From Ruegeria arenilitoris (GTDB lineage: Bacteria > Pseudomonadota > Alphaproteobacteria > Rhodobacterales > Rhodobacteraceae): a DNA stretch of 48,455 nucleotides. This document shows positions 34,944 through 43,907 of this stretch, one piece after another (position 1 is the first letter of the stretch; every line of letters begins with the position of its first letter). The DNA lies in NCBI RefSeq assembly GCF_013035315.1, contig NZ_WQHP01000013.1, forward strand, positions 1 through 48,455. Direction: 5' to 3'. Both the position numbers and the translations under genes were made by a program. The notes beneath the pieces are model-generated. The model had not been told where the DNA came from. It saw only the letters and a program-made list of their open reading frames with translations, and did no database searches.

Positions 34944-36016
34944 AAAACGCATCCAGGAAGTTCCACAAGATTACAGCTGTCCTGTTGTGCAGCACTCTGA
35001 TCGCACCGGCGTCGTTGGCGGATATCCCGGACATAGACAGTTCCGGCTGGTCAACAGATCCGAAAGATTACGGGATGAGCGCCGCCGAGTATATCAACGC
35101 CGACAGCCGGGCGTTCTTTGCTAACTTCATGGGCCGCTCTGGCGTCAACCAGTTCTTTCACTTCACGAACTTGTCTACTGCCGACGACCGCTGGGTCGTT
35201 TCGCCCAATAACGACACGATCTATTCGATTGCTATCGTCAATGCGAGACAGGGGTTCACGTTGGATGTGCCGGATGTGGGCGACCGGTTTCTATCGATCC
35301 AGATCATTACGGAAGACCACATGACGCCGTTCTACCTGTATGGGGACGGTCAATACACGTTCTCGTCCGAGGATTTCGAGACCGATTTCGTCGCTGTTGG
35401 TATTCGAACCGGAACAGATGCCACTGCTGACGATGTGCGTGTCGTTACCCAAGAATTGCAGCCACAGTATGCGATTTCAGGCGCCGCGCCAGAGGATGAT
35501 CTGCCAATCTTTGACGCGGAGGCACTTGAAAGGGTGCGCGCCGCCCTGCTGGCTGAGTATTCCAAGCTGCCTTCATCGTTCGGTGCGATGCAGAAACGGG
35601 TCGCCGATGTCGATGACTGGGAGTATTTCACCTATGTCACGGCAGGCGCCTGGGGTTTGTCGGCAGACGAAAACGCAATGTACGCTATCGGTGGTCCTGA
35701 AAACGCGGTGGGAGGCTCTTGCTATACGGCAACATTCCCAGAAGTGCCGGTCGATGCATTCTTTTCCATCACAGTGTATGGCCCGCAGAAGTACCTGATG
35801 TCGGACACGGATAACATCGTCAGCTCCAACCAGGGCGTTATAAGCAACGACGACGGGTCATTTGACGTGGCATTCGGTGGCGAGGACTGTCGCGGACTTG
35901 CTCCTAACTTTGCCTTTACGCCTGAAGATGGTTGGAATCTGCTGCTTCGGGCATATCGCCCGAATGTCGAAGAATTTCGAGCCTACCGTGTTCCGGATAT
36001 TGCTCCGGCCGAATAG
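34940..36016 (+). CDS. DUF1254/DUF1214 exported protein
   Basis: The 358-residue protein has a signal peptide (LLCSTLIAPASLA, about 28). Family features include VVSPNNDTIYSIAIVNARQGFTLDVPD near the N-terminus and VDAFFSITVYGPQKYLM and NLLLRAYRP at the C-terminus. It is translationally coupled to the preceding relative. It carries two cysteines in the C-terminal half (GGSCYTATF and GEDCRGL) that could form a disulfide after export. A DUF3302 gene follows after 47 bases. Confidence 0.82.
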   Translation: MKNASRKFHKITAVLLCSTLIAPASLADIPDIDSSGWSTDPKDYGMSAAEYINADSRAFFANFMGRSGVNQFFHFTNLSTADDRWVVSPNNDTIYSIAIVNARQGFTLDVPDVGDRFLSIQIITEDHMTPFYLYGDGQYTFSSEDFETDFVAVGIRTGTDATADDVRVVTQELQPQYAISGAAPEDDLPIFDAEALERVRAALLAEYSKLPSSFGAMQKRVADVDDWEYFTYVTAGAWGLSADENAMYAIGGPENAVGGSCYTATFPEVPVDAFFSITVYGPQKYLMSDTDNIVSSNQGVISNDDGSFDVAFGGEDCRGLAPNFAFTPEDGWNLLLRAYRPNVEEFRAYRVPDIAPAE

Positions 36017-36063
36017 GCCACATGAATCCTGAGAGCCATCGCTAAAATAGAAAGGCAATTCGA

Positions 36064-36345
36064 GTGAGTGGATTGGACATTTTTGCCTGGATCGTACTTG
36101 TTATACTGATCCTCACAGTCATTGTAGGATTTGTGACTTTGGCAATGCTGCCTGGAAAAATTGCAAAGCAACGGGAACATCCCCAAGCAGATGCGATCAA
36201 TGTAGCTGGCTGGTTGGGCGCGATTACCTTTGGCGTATTTTGGCCGCTTGCATTGATTTGGGCGTTCACAAAGTCGCCGCTGCAAGCAATGGCGAATTCA
36301 GCAACCGATCCTGAAACCGGTGCTCGGTCGGAAGGCGCGTCATGA
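36064..36345 (+). CDS. DUF3302 inner-membrane protein (YiaW-like)
   Basis: The 93-residue protein has two membrane helices (FAWIVLVILILTVIVGFVTLA and NVAGWLGAITFGVFWPLALIW; the second about 22 residues) with LPGKIAKQREHPQADAI between them, a pattern typical of DUF3302. GTG 36064 follows GAAAGG. It overlaps the HlyD gene by 4 bases. In E. coli yiaW sits next to yiaV, a HlyD-type gene, in the same way, so the pair is a conserved unit. Confidence 0.85.
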   Translation: MSGLDIFAWIVLVILILTVIVGFVTLAMLPGKIAKQREHPQADAINVAGWLGAITFGVFWPLALIWAFTKSPLQAMANSATDPETGARSEGAS

Positions 36346-37469
36346 TTGTCTTTCTTACCCTCATTTATGTTGCCGTCCTCTTCGTTCTTGTAAAACTCAA
36401 GGTTCTTCCAAACTCCAAGGCGACATGGCTTTCGACCATCGGCTGGATGGTTATCCTACTCATATTTCTATTTATTCCAATGCAATGGGGAGCGCCCTCC
36501 GGACCCGTTAAGGTTTTGACGAGAGCTGTTCCAATTGTGCCAAACGTCGCTGGCCAAGTTGTAGAAGTCGTAGCAGAACCGAATGTTCCGATGCAAAAAG
36601 GCGACGTTTTGTTCCGCATCGATCCGGAACCCTTCGAAATTGCGGCTGCACGAGCGCAAGCAACAGTTTCACGTGTCGAGGCACAAATTCGGCAGGACCG
36701 TGAGAGCCTTGCCTCCGCCCAAGCGCAACTACGTCAGGCAATCGCGCAACGAGACCTTGCTCAATCACGCTTTGAGGATGATAGCAGGCTTGTCGAAAGC
36801 GGAGCAATTTCCGAAAACCGTCTCGAAACACGCCAAACAAATCTAGACGCGGCACAAGGCGCGGTCGATCAAGCGCAGGCGGCTGTTTCTCGTGCACAGG
36901 TAGAACTCGATGCCCTCACACCGGATGGCGTTGTCGCTAAGCTTGCAGAAGCGCAAGCGGCGCTTGATCAAGCGCAGTGGAATCTTCAAGAGACAACTGT
37001 CCGTGCTCCGTCCGAAGGTTTTGTGAACAACCTTGCGATCACGGAAGGTCAAAGAGTGGTATCTTTCCCGTTTTCGCCCGCGGGAGTGTTCGTTGACACC
37101 GCGGAAAAAGCCTTGGTTGTTCAGGTGCATCAGATCTATCTGCGTCATCTTCGACCAGGCCAGCCTGCCGAAATTGCCTTCAAAATCAGACCGGGAGAGC
37201 TGGTAACCGGCACGGTGGATACGATCTTTGACATTTCTTCACAGGGACAAGCTCAAGTCAGCGGAACTGTCTTTCAGGCTGGGGAGATCGTAAGCGAGCC
37301 CTTCATCGTTACCATTATTCCGGACAACCCTGACATACTGGAAACGATCCCTCCGGGCGCAGCCGGTTTAGCGGCGATGTACACTGATTCAGCAGCGGCG
37401 ACGCACGTAATCCGCAAAGTGATTGTCAGGATGAACTCAATCCTGAATTACATCAGACCAAGGCTATAG
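36342..37469 (+). CDS. HlyD family membrane fusion protein (YiaV-like)
   Basis: The 375-residue protein has an N-terminal membrane helix, a split lipoyl-like domain (VPIVPNVAGQVVEVVAEPNVPMQKGDVLFRID and VRAPSEGFVNN), an alpha-helical hairpin rich in Ala/Gln (about 100-215) and a beta-barrel domain. Such adaptors bridge an inner-membrane pump to the outer membrane. No pump or outer-membrane factor gene lies next to it, as is usual for the YiaV/YiaW pair. It is probably in one operon with the two DUF1254 genes. Confidence 0.85.
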   Translation: MIVFLTLIYVAVLFVLVKLKVLPNSKATWLSTIGWMVILLIFLFIPMQWGAPSGPVKVLTRAVPIVPNVAGQVVEVVAEPNVPMQKGDVLFRIDPEPFEIAAARAQATVSRVEAQIRQDRESLASAQAQLRQAIAQRDLAQSRFEDDSRLVESGAISENRLETRQTNLDAAQGAVDQAQAAVSRAQVELDALTPDGVVAKLAEAQAALDQAQWNLQETTVRAPSEGFVNNLAITEGQRVVSFPFSPAGVFVDTAEKALVVQVHQIYLRHLRPGQPAEIAFKIRPGELVTGTVDTIFDISSQGQAQVSGTVFQAGEIVSEPFIVTIIPDNPDILETIPPGAAGLAAMYTDSAAATHVIRKVIVRMNSILNYIRPRL

Positions 37470-37705
37470 CAATCAGAGACCGATTGGAACTCTACCAACC
37501 ACCCGTTACCCATACGTTTGAAGATGCTGCCCCGATGATCGCCGACCAACGGATCTAGCACATACCTGCGAAGACTACGCAATTCTTCAAGAGTCTTGTT
37601 TTCGTCGGCTTTCATCTGCTCGGAGTAGTTCACAACATCAGCTGCGAGCACGGCAGACAGTCTGCTGTGTGTGATCATTTTTTCTACGTACCGCAAAACG
37701 GTCAT
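37448..37705 (-). pseudogene. Class III adenylate/guanylate cyclase, N-terminal remnant
   Basis: About 77 residues match the start of the cyclase catalytic domain: RLSAVLAADVVNYSEQM, which keeps one metal-binding aspartate, and GSIFKRMGNGWLVEFQSV. The normal domain continues for at least 100 more residues, and here it stops at SLGLM. The 3' end overlaps the HlyD gene end. The gene was evidently cut by a rearrangement and cannot be active. Confidence 0.75.
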
Positions 37706-38341
37706 TCAGGAAAACCTGCATAGAGCTGCAATGAGCAAAAAACTCCCACTCATGTCTGTTTTGTCCGCAGACCACCAGTCCGTCGCCTGATCGAATTTGC
37801 AGCCGCGGCGAATGGCAAGTTCGGCGGGCCGCACCGCAGCAATCAAGATCGCCGACGAGTGACCGCAATGGGCCGTTCACGAGGGTCTGAGATCGTGCTG
37901 CGCTTGCGAAGTGCGGTGCTCGACCAACGACCGCAATGCGCAGATAGCGGCCGTATAGGGGCGCAAGGCGAACGGCGGGAAAGTCCGCGAAGCGGACATT
38001 GAACAGAGTTGCGACGAATGACCGTTCTGCGGACAAAACGGCCGTAGATTTTACAGCCGGAAAGCCGCTTGTCTCGGGTTGCGAGCAAGATTGGAAGAGA
38101 CCGGGCTTTCCGGTCAATGACTTTCTAACTGCAGCCCCTAAGCGCAAGCTGTTTGCATCCAACGGTACCGGTGTCGTTCTGGCCATGCGAGCAATTTGTC
38201 CGGTGCGCCGGGGATACGCTGCATCAGATTGCCAAAGTTATTGAGTGAGATCCTGCGTCTTTTTGGCCAAACAATTGATTTGACGCAAAATCAAATCTTT
38301 TGCCATTCTCAAATCAGTCAACTCAGAGGGAACCCTTGAGA
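37706..38341. other. Intergenic region with a MITE-like repeat structure
   Basis: No gene is supported. GTTTTGTCCGCAGA (37758-37771) and its exact reverse complement (38026-38039) bound a 282-base segment. Inside is GTCCGCGAAGCGGAC (37983-37997), whose 42-base neighbourhood resembles 25308-25349. No target-site duplication is evident. The amidohydrolase promoter must lie near the right end. Confidence 0.5.
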
Positions 38342-40177
38342 ATGAAAGCTGCATACAGTGCACTGGCGTTAGCCATCGGCGTGACCGGGTCGCCGTTACT
38401 TGCTCAACAAGCCGACATCGTTTTTCTGAGTGAAAACATCATCACGTCCAACACGGAGATGCCACTGGCAAGATCGGTTGCGGTTGCGGGCGACAAGATC
38501 GTTTGTGTGCTCGTCGATGACAGTTGCCGCGAGCTTGCCGGCGATGGCACCCAGATCGTCGACGCGGGCACAAATACCGTCATGGCTGGTATCATCGACA
38601 CGCATTTGCACACACGCATCTTTGGACAGACACATTTCGTCATGCTCAACCTTTTTGGTTACAACGATGCGTCGCGTGAAGAGGTTGTCGAAGTCATCCG
38701 GGAATACGCGGCCACCCTGGGCCCGGATGAATGGGTGATTGGCGGCGGTTGGTCAGACGCGCATTTCCAGAACCCGACCAAGGAAGAACTGGACGAAATT
38801 GTCGGGGGGCGCCCTGCATTGATCTCCGACAACACCCAACATAACGGTTGGTATTCGACAAAAGCCTTGGAATACCTTGGGATCACTGCTGATTGGGAGC
38901 CACCCAAAGGCGGGTACATGCCACTGAACGAAGCAGGCGATGAACCCTCCGGACTTTTGCAGGAGAAAGCGCATCTTTCGACGGGGTTTGTGGAACAGCA
39001 CAAACTCTATTCCTTTGAGAAACAGGAAGAAGCGATCGTTGGAGCCGCCCGCGTGCTCAACGCAGTTGGGGTCACCGGTGCAACTGAGGCCGCCGCCGGT
39101 TCCAAGGAGGGTGCAGATGACGTCTATGTCCGTCTGGCGAAAAAAGGTGAATTAACGCTCAGGCACGAGTTGGCCATGGTCTTCTGGGGCACCGGCACGC
39201 CCGAGGGCGATACTGCAATGATCGAACAATTAGAGATGCGGCGGGCCGCGGTAGAGGATGCGGGCGTTGATCCCAGTATTCTCCATGCAAACACTGTGAA
39301 GTTCGCGATCGACGGCACGCCGGGGCGCTTTGCCTACATGGAGGGTCCGTATCTGGACGGCACACGGCCGGATATGAACTTCCGTCCAGACAATCTGGCG
39401 GAGATCTTTGACGCGCTTACTGAGCGCGATTTTACCCTGATGCTACACGTTGAAGGGAACGCCGGGATCCGCCGCTCGCTCGACGCACTGGAATATGCCC
39501 ATGAAACCGGCGAGCCCGTGCGCGAAGATATTCCGCAGATTTTTACGCACGTGGACCATCTCTCGATCGACAATGCACGGCGCATGGCCCGGCTCGGGGT
39601 TTCCGGACAGCTTCAACTTCACTGGGCTGATCCCACCGAGGAATACTTTCGCAATGTGACCAGTCAGAACCTGCCGAAGGAGGTTCTGGAGCGCATGTAC
39701 CAGTTCAAGCTCGTGACTGAGTTCATGGAGTATGGATTTGGGCCTGACGCGCCGACGTCTCCGGTGTTTTCGCCGTGGGAAGGTATGGAGATCGGCATGA
39801 CACGGCAGGCCATGGGAACACCCGGTGGTCTTGTCATGCCAGGCGAGCCATTGACGTTCGACGAGGTTATCCACGGCTCAACACTGGGCAGTGCGCGCCT
39901 TCAGGATCGAGGCGATGTGTTGGGGAGCCTTGAAGAGGGTAAGCTCGCAGACATCATCGTACTCGACCGCGATATCCGCATGCAGGCCGAAGAGAACATC
40001 TTTGACTTTCACAAGATCGAAGTCTTGCAAACCTATCTGGGCGGCGAGTTAGTCTATGACATTGATCGCGACGGCGAACCGGACAAGCTGCTGACGGAAC
40101 CCGTGTGGGAAGAAGGCGACGATGAGAAACTGCGCCGCGGCGTGGCGGTCACAAGCGTGAAGGTGCCAGAGGGATGA
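38342..40177 (+). CDS. Exported amidohydrolase family protein (YtcJ-like)
   Basis: The 611-residue protein has a signal peptide ending LLAQ (about 20). The amidohydrolase metal motif is GIIDTHLHTR (HxH), with later histidines in MLHVEGNAG and FTHVDHLSIDNA, and the C-terminal composite domain EEGKLADIIVLDRDI. YtcJ-like members act on amides or formamides in the cytoplasm; an exported version is less common. ATG 38342 was chosen because the signal peptide starts there and GAGGGAA precedes it. It overlaps the DUF3299 gene by 4 bases. Confidence 0.88.
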   Translation: MKAAYSALALAIGVTGSPLLAQQADIVFLSENIITSNTEMPLARSVAVAGDKIVCVLVDDSCRELAGDGTQIVDAGTNTVMAGIIDTHLHTRIFGQTHFVMLNLFGYNDASREEVVEVIREYAATLGPDEWVIGGGWSDAHFQNPTKEELDEIVGGRPALISDNTQHNGWYSTKALEYLGITADWEPPKGGYMPLNEAGDEPSGLLQEKAHLSTGFVEQHKLYSFEKQEEAIVGAARVLNAVGVTGATEAAAGSKEGADDVYVRLAKKGELTLRHELAMVFWGTGTPEGDTAMIEQLEMRRAAVEDAGVDPSILHANTVKFAIDGTPGRFAYMEGPYLDGTRPDMNFRPDNLAEIFDALTERDFTLMLHVEGNAGIRRSLDALEYAHETGEPVREDIPQIFTHVDHLSIDNARRMARLGVSGQLQLHWADPTEEYFRNVTSQNLPKEVLERMYQFKLVTEFMEYGFGPDAPTSPVFSPWEGMEIGMTRQAMGTPGGLVMPGEPLTFDEVIHGSTLGSARLQDRGDVLGSLEEGKLADIIVLDRDIRMQAEENIFDFHKIEVLQTYLGGELVYDIDRDGEPDKLLTEPVWEEGDDEKLRRGVAVTSVKVPEG

Positions 40178-40968
40178 ACAAGCCGCTGTCAGTTTTTGCG
40201 ATTGGCGCTCTGCTCGCTCTGATATCTCTCCCGGTAGCGGCGCAAAGTGTCGAGCAGGCATGGCAGAGCGCGATTGCAGGCCAGCAACACGGCGGCGTGC
40301 CGATTGATCCGCTTGCAACACCGCTTGATTTAACGCGCACGCCTGTGAGCGCCTCTCCACCAAATCTATCGACAGGCGTCCGCGTGATCGGCTGGCCGGA
40401 CTTGCGACCCGCGCATGTCCCGAGCGAAACGCCTTTCGACGACCTGCGCCCATTCTTGCGCGATGCCATGCGCATACATGTTGAATGGCGCACGTCCACA
40501 CCACGCGAGCGAGAAGACACGGTATTTATCGAACGGCACGAAGCAGCACTTACGCTCCTTTCCATGCATCAGGTTGACGTTGAAGGTCTGATGAAAGAGC
40601 GGCGAAAGATCATCGCTCAAAATGGCAAAGCCGGTCGCGGTCCAAATCTCGAGCTTCTGGGACAATCCATTCGACTGCCCGGCTACGTCGTCCCGCTTGC
40701 CTTTGATGAAACAAAAGTAACCGAGTTCCTGTTCGTGCCTGTCGCAGGGGCCTGCGTTCACACGCCAACCCCGCCCGCAAACCAGATTGTGCACGTGACC
40801 TACCCGCAGGGTGTCGCGTTCAGCTCGATCTTTGAAGCCTTCTGGATCGAGGGGGAATTGGTTGCCGAGGATACCAGAAGCGATGTGCTTTTTTACGATG
40901 GAGCCTCAAATGTCGAGGCGCGGTACCGTTTGACCGCCAAAGCTGTAGAGGTCTACAAAACATGGTGA
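40174..40968 (+). CDS. DUF3299 exported protein
   Basis: The 264-residue protein has a signal peptide (LLALISLPVAAQ, about 24). The C-terminal part has the DUF3299 block IRLPGYVVPLAFDETKVTEFLFVPVAGACVHTPTPPANQIVHV, in which ACVHxPxPPxNQ is diagnostic. The function is unknown; the conserved Cys-His could bind metal. It is translationally coupled to the amidohydrolase, suggesting a joint periplasmic role. Confidence 0.85.
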   Translation: MNKPLSVFAIGALLALISLPVAAQSVEQAWQSAIAGQQHGGVPIDPLATPLDLTRTPVSASPPNLSTGVRVIGWPDLRPAHVPSETPFDDLRPFLRDAMRIHVEWRTSTPREREDTVFIERHEAALTLLSMHQVDVEGLMKERRKIIAQNGKAGRGPNLELLGQSIRLPGYVVPLAFDETKVTEFLFVPVAGACVHTPTPPANQIVHVTYPQGVAFSSIFEAFWIEGELVAEDTRSDVLFYDGASNVEARYRLTAKAVEVYKTW

Positions 40969-41196
40969 CGGTGGCTATTAGCCTCGATCCACCGCGTGTG
41001 CGCCGCCCAATAAAGAGTAAGCCCGAACGACCCTTCCAAAACCATCGAGTTCAAGGCGCAATCGATCTTCGGAACACAGAACTACCGGACGTTTGAATTT
41101 GAATAGGCAGAACGGTGCAATCTGCAGACGGCTTGATAGCACGTAGCCGTCTGCGATGCCCCTCGGCCTCTGAGCCAAGCGGCCGACGACTATCCG

Positions 41197-42177
41197 CTAT
41201 TCTGACGCGGCCCGTGCGCCTCTGGCCCAGGCTTTGAGGCAAAGCAGCTCGGCGGAGATCATTGCTGCTGCGTTTGAGGTCATCTCCGCGTGATCAAATG
41301 GCGGAGAGACTTCAACCACATCCATGCCGACAGGATCGAGCCCCTTCAGGGCACGGATTATCGCGAGGGCCTGATAGCTGGTAAGCCCACCGGGGACAGG
41401 TGTGCCCGTGCCCGGTGCAGTGGACGGATCGAGGCAGTCTATGTCGAAGGTCAGATAGGTCGGAGCATCCCCAACGATGGACAAGATGGTTGCTGCAATC
41501 TCTTCGACGGGCGCAGTATGCACGTTGTCCGCATATAGGATCTTCATGCCGTAGGTCTCTTCGCCTTCGAAACAGGTGCGGATGCCCACCTGAACCGTTC
41601 GCTGCGGGTCTATTATTCCTTCTCGCACCGCAAGGTTGAACATGGTCCCGTGATCCATACGTCCACCTTCGTCCGGCTCGACGTCCCGATGGGCATCAAA
41701 CTGGATCAGGCCAATCGGTCCGTACTTCTCCGCATAGGCTTTAAGTACCGGATAAGTGACGTAGTGATCGCCGCCAAGAACGAGGCTGGCGACTCCACTC
41801 GAGATTATCCCCGATATATGGCGCTCGATCGCCAACGGTGCTTCCTGAGGCACGCCCCAGTCAAAAACACAATCACCGTAGTCAATAGTCGCGAGCGTAT
41901 CGAAGGGATCAAACCGCCATGGCCAGACGGGGCCCCAGGCATGTTGCGCGCTTGCTTTGCGAATGGCCTCCGGGCCAAAGCGGGTGCCGGGACGGTTGCT
42001 CACGGACAGATCGAACGGAACTCCGGTGACTGCAACATCCACCCCCTCGAGATCCTTTGTGTATTTGCGGCGCATAAAACTCAGAGCACCAGAATAACTC
42101 GGTTCAATCTTTGAGCCTTTGAGTGCACTGCGGTTAAAAGCGGCGTCGATGCTGTGAGATTTGGGTTTTGTGATCAT
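41197..42177 (-). CDS. speB: Agmatinase-type ureohydrolase, cytoplasmic
   Basis: The 326-residue protein has no signal peptide and the full agmatinase set: LGGDH (H138), FDAHRD (D161/H163/D165), FDIDCLDP (D245/D247) and APGTGTPVPGG. It should hydrolyse agmatine or a related guanidino acid to an amine plus urea. The residue after GGDH is tyrosine instead of the usual serine, so specificity may differ from SpeB; guanidinobutyrase or guanidinopropionase are options. ATG 42177 was chosen over an upstream in-frame reading that lacks family sequence. It is only distantly related to the two exported ureohydrolases. Confidence 0.85.
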   Translation of the reverse strand: MITKPKSHSIDAAFNRSALKGSKIEPSYSGALSFMRRKYTKDLEGVDVAVTGVPFDLSVSNRPGTRFGPEAIRKASAQHAWGPVWPWRFDPFDTLATIDYGDCVFDWGVPQEAPLAIERHISGIISSGVASLVLGGDHYVTYPVLKAYAEKYGPIGLIQFDAHRDVEPDEGGRMDHGTMFNLAVREGIIDPQRTVQVGIRTCFEGEETYGMKILYADNVHTAPVEEIAATILSIVGDAPTYLTFDIDCLDPSTAPGTGTPVPGGLTSYQALAIIRALKGLDPVGMDVVEVSPPFDHAEMTSNAAAMISAELLCLKAWARGARAASE

Positions 42178-42277
42178 GGTGTCTTGGCCAGTTTTTTGTT
42201 GTCGTCGATCGCATGTGACCGGTACTTCACCTGCATAAATCGTTTCGCGATAGGAGCAAAAGGACTTCTGGGCGCCG

Positions 42278-42730
42278 TCAGTCGTCTTTGTGGTAGACGA
42301 GGAAGGGTGTTTTTGTGGCAACCTTGTCGTACAGCATGCGGCCTTTGTAATTGAATTCCTGGGTCATCTAGTAGGTGGTGGGCACACCGTCCGCTTTAGC
42401 CCGAGCGTGAACTCCTTCTATCAGCGCGCGGGCCACGCCTCGGCCCCTGACGTCCTCGTCGCAGAAGAGATCCATCAGGTAGCAGGTATCCTCAACAGTC
42501 CACATGGAACGATGATACAGAAAATGAGCAAGTCCCACGGGACGGCCGGACATCTCTGCGAACAGACCGCGGTATTCCCCTGTATTCCCGGACAACAGGC
42601 GCGCAAAGGAAGTGGCATAGACCTCTTCACTGACGCTGGTTTCATAGAAATCTAGATAGGCAGTCCACAACCGGCGCCAGTCCGACGCATCTGTTTCTTT
42701 TAGGGGGCGAACGGTCAGGTCATGGGTCAT
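42278..42730 (-). pseudogene. GNAT acetyltransferase interrupted by an in-frame TAG
   Basis: The reading frame starts at 42730 with MTHDLTVRPLKETDASDWRRLW and has the acetyl-CoA loop DVRGRGVARALIEGV. It meets TAG at 42368-42370, exactly where this subfamily has tryptophan in YWxTQEFN. The frame then continues for 29 more residues (MTQEFNYKGRMLYDKV and onward) to a TGA at 42278. A single TGG to TAG change explains everything. As written the product is 120 residues and lacks its last strand; it may be a fresh pseudogene or a sequencing error. Confidence 0.85.
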
Positions 42731-43526
42731 TGCGCGTGTCCTTGTCTGTGACGTGTCTCACTTAGCGAACAACGCGGGCTTCGATGGTGTCAACGTGCAG
42801 GTCTACCGGACGCTCGACGATAGAAACATGTTTTCGTGCACATTAAGAACAACGTAGGTTGCTACGCGATTTACTGTTCCGCGACATTCGATCGCATTCG
42901 TTCCATATCTAGTTTCGACACTTCATGCGTCTCCGCTCAGCGCGGATGTTTTTGATATTTTTGATTGAGTCTCTAATTCCGTCCGGCTCCTTTGGGCTCT
43001 AAGCAGTCGCTCGGTGGACTGCAAACGAATGGCCGCTTTTTGTGAGAAGCGACTATTACTAAGACTTTGAAAAATCCGCCATAGTTCTTTCGATCTCATG
43101 GCAACCATAATTTCTGTAAAAAGTAAGCAAAAGGTAACCAAAACAATAGGTTGATATAACTAAACGCGTCAGATAAACTGAAAGAACTATCAACCTACCA
43201 GCCGTGATGGCTGGGCCGCCAATATTGGGATTGGACAGGACGGCACTTCGTCCTCGACGCACTCGATGGCAATGATCCTGATCTCGTTTGAGGTCAGTGT
43301 TTTGTCGTCTGGAGTGCGCTCCGAAGCCAGAACATCGCGATCATTGTCTCGAGCGGTTCCTTTATAAGGAACGTATCGATGACGTGTTCGTCTTCTGCTC
43401 CCAAGGGCAACCCGCCCAATTTCACTATTCCTGAACCCCTGATCAACCTTGTGCGGCTGTTGGCACGCGAGGCTGCGCGTTCGGATTTCGCAACCCGTTG
43501 CAACGGTGAAGACCCAGAGGTGGATC
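42731..43526. other. Gene-poor boundary before the integration module
   Basis: About 800 bases without a supported gene; several short minus-strand open frames have no motif. The right end contains the first near-palindromic repeat (43490-43503) of the recombinase cassette. The base composition becomes AT-rich between 42830 and 43150. Confidence 0.45.
43490..43503. repeat. Left near-palindromic repeat of the tyrosine recombinase cassette
   Basis: GCAACCCGTTGCAA is the exact reverse complement of 46701-46714 and differs by only two central bases from 46703-46716 in direct orientation. It lies 24 bases before the excisionase-like gene start. It could be a recombinase core site. Confidence 0.55.
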
Positions 43527-43739
43527 ATGGTTGATCTGCCGATCACAGAGGATGCCGCCTATCTCAGCGTGCGCGATGTCGCTGCGCTGTTCCGCATCAG
43601 CACCAAGACCGTTCGTCGCTGGATCAAATCCGGCGAACTGCCTGCGACACGGTTAGGCCGCGATTGGCGCATTGCGCGCAGCGACCTGCACGCCCTTGCC
43701 CAGCAACGCGGCAATCAGGCAGCAGCCCATGTTCTCTAA
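43527..43739 (+). CDS. Excisionase-like helix-turn-helix protein
   Basis: The 70-residue protein is almost entirely a MerR/excisionase-type winged helix: YLSVRDVAALFRISTKTV, then RRWIKSGELPATRLGRDWRI. Such proteins steer tyrosine recombinases toward excision or act as small repressors. ATG 43527 was chosen because AGAGG precedes it, so the upstream in-frame extension is unlikely. It is followed on the same strand by two tyrosine recombinases. Confidence 0.82.
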   Translation: MVDLPITEDAAYLSVRDVAALFRISTKTVRRWIKSGELPATRLGRDWRIARSDLHALAQQRGNQAAAHVL

Positions 43740-43907
43740 GGCCTTCACAAAAATCGGCTTTTCCGGCGTTCGGGAAAACGGGGTCATGGATTTTGGCTAC
43801 AAATTCACGCCTTTGGTTTCCCGAATGTCCGCAAGAGGGCCGCCATGGGTCTGCATGTCCCCAAATGTCCCCTTTTGTCCCCAATTTCAAAACCGAAGAG
43901 GTTTATC

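Noticed and set aside
37638..38186. 182-codon minus-strand open frame between the cyclase remnant and the amidohydrolase
   Set aside because: It spans the inverted-repeat segment, has low-complexity Arg/Ser-rich translation and no recognisable motif.
40978..41178. Short minus-strand open frame between DUF3299 and the agmatinase
   Set aside because: Sixty-six residues without a motif or start signal; a lost gene end is possible but cannot be supported.
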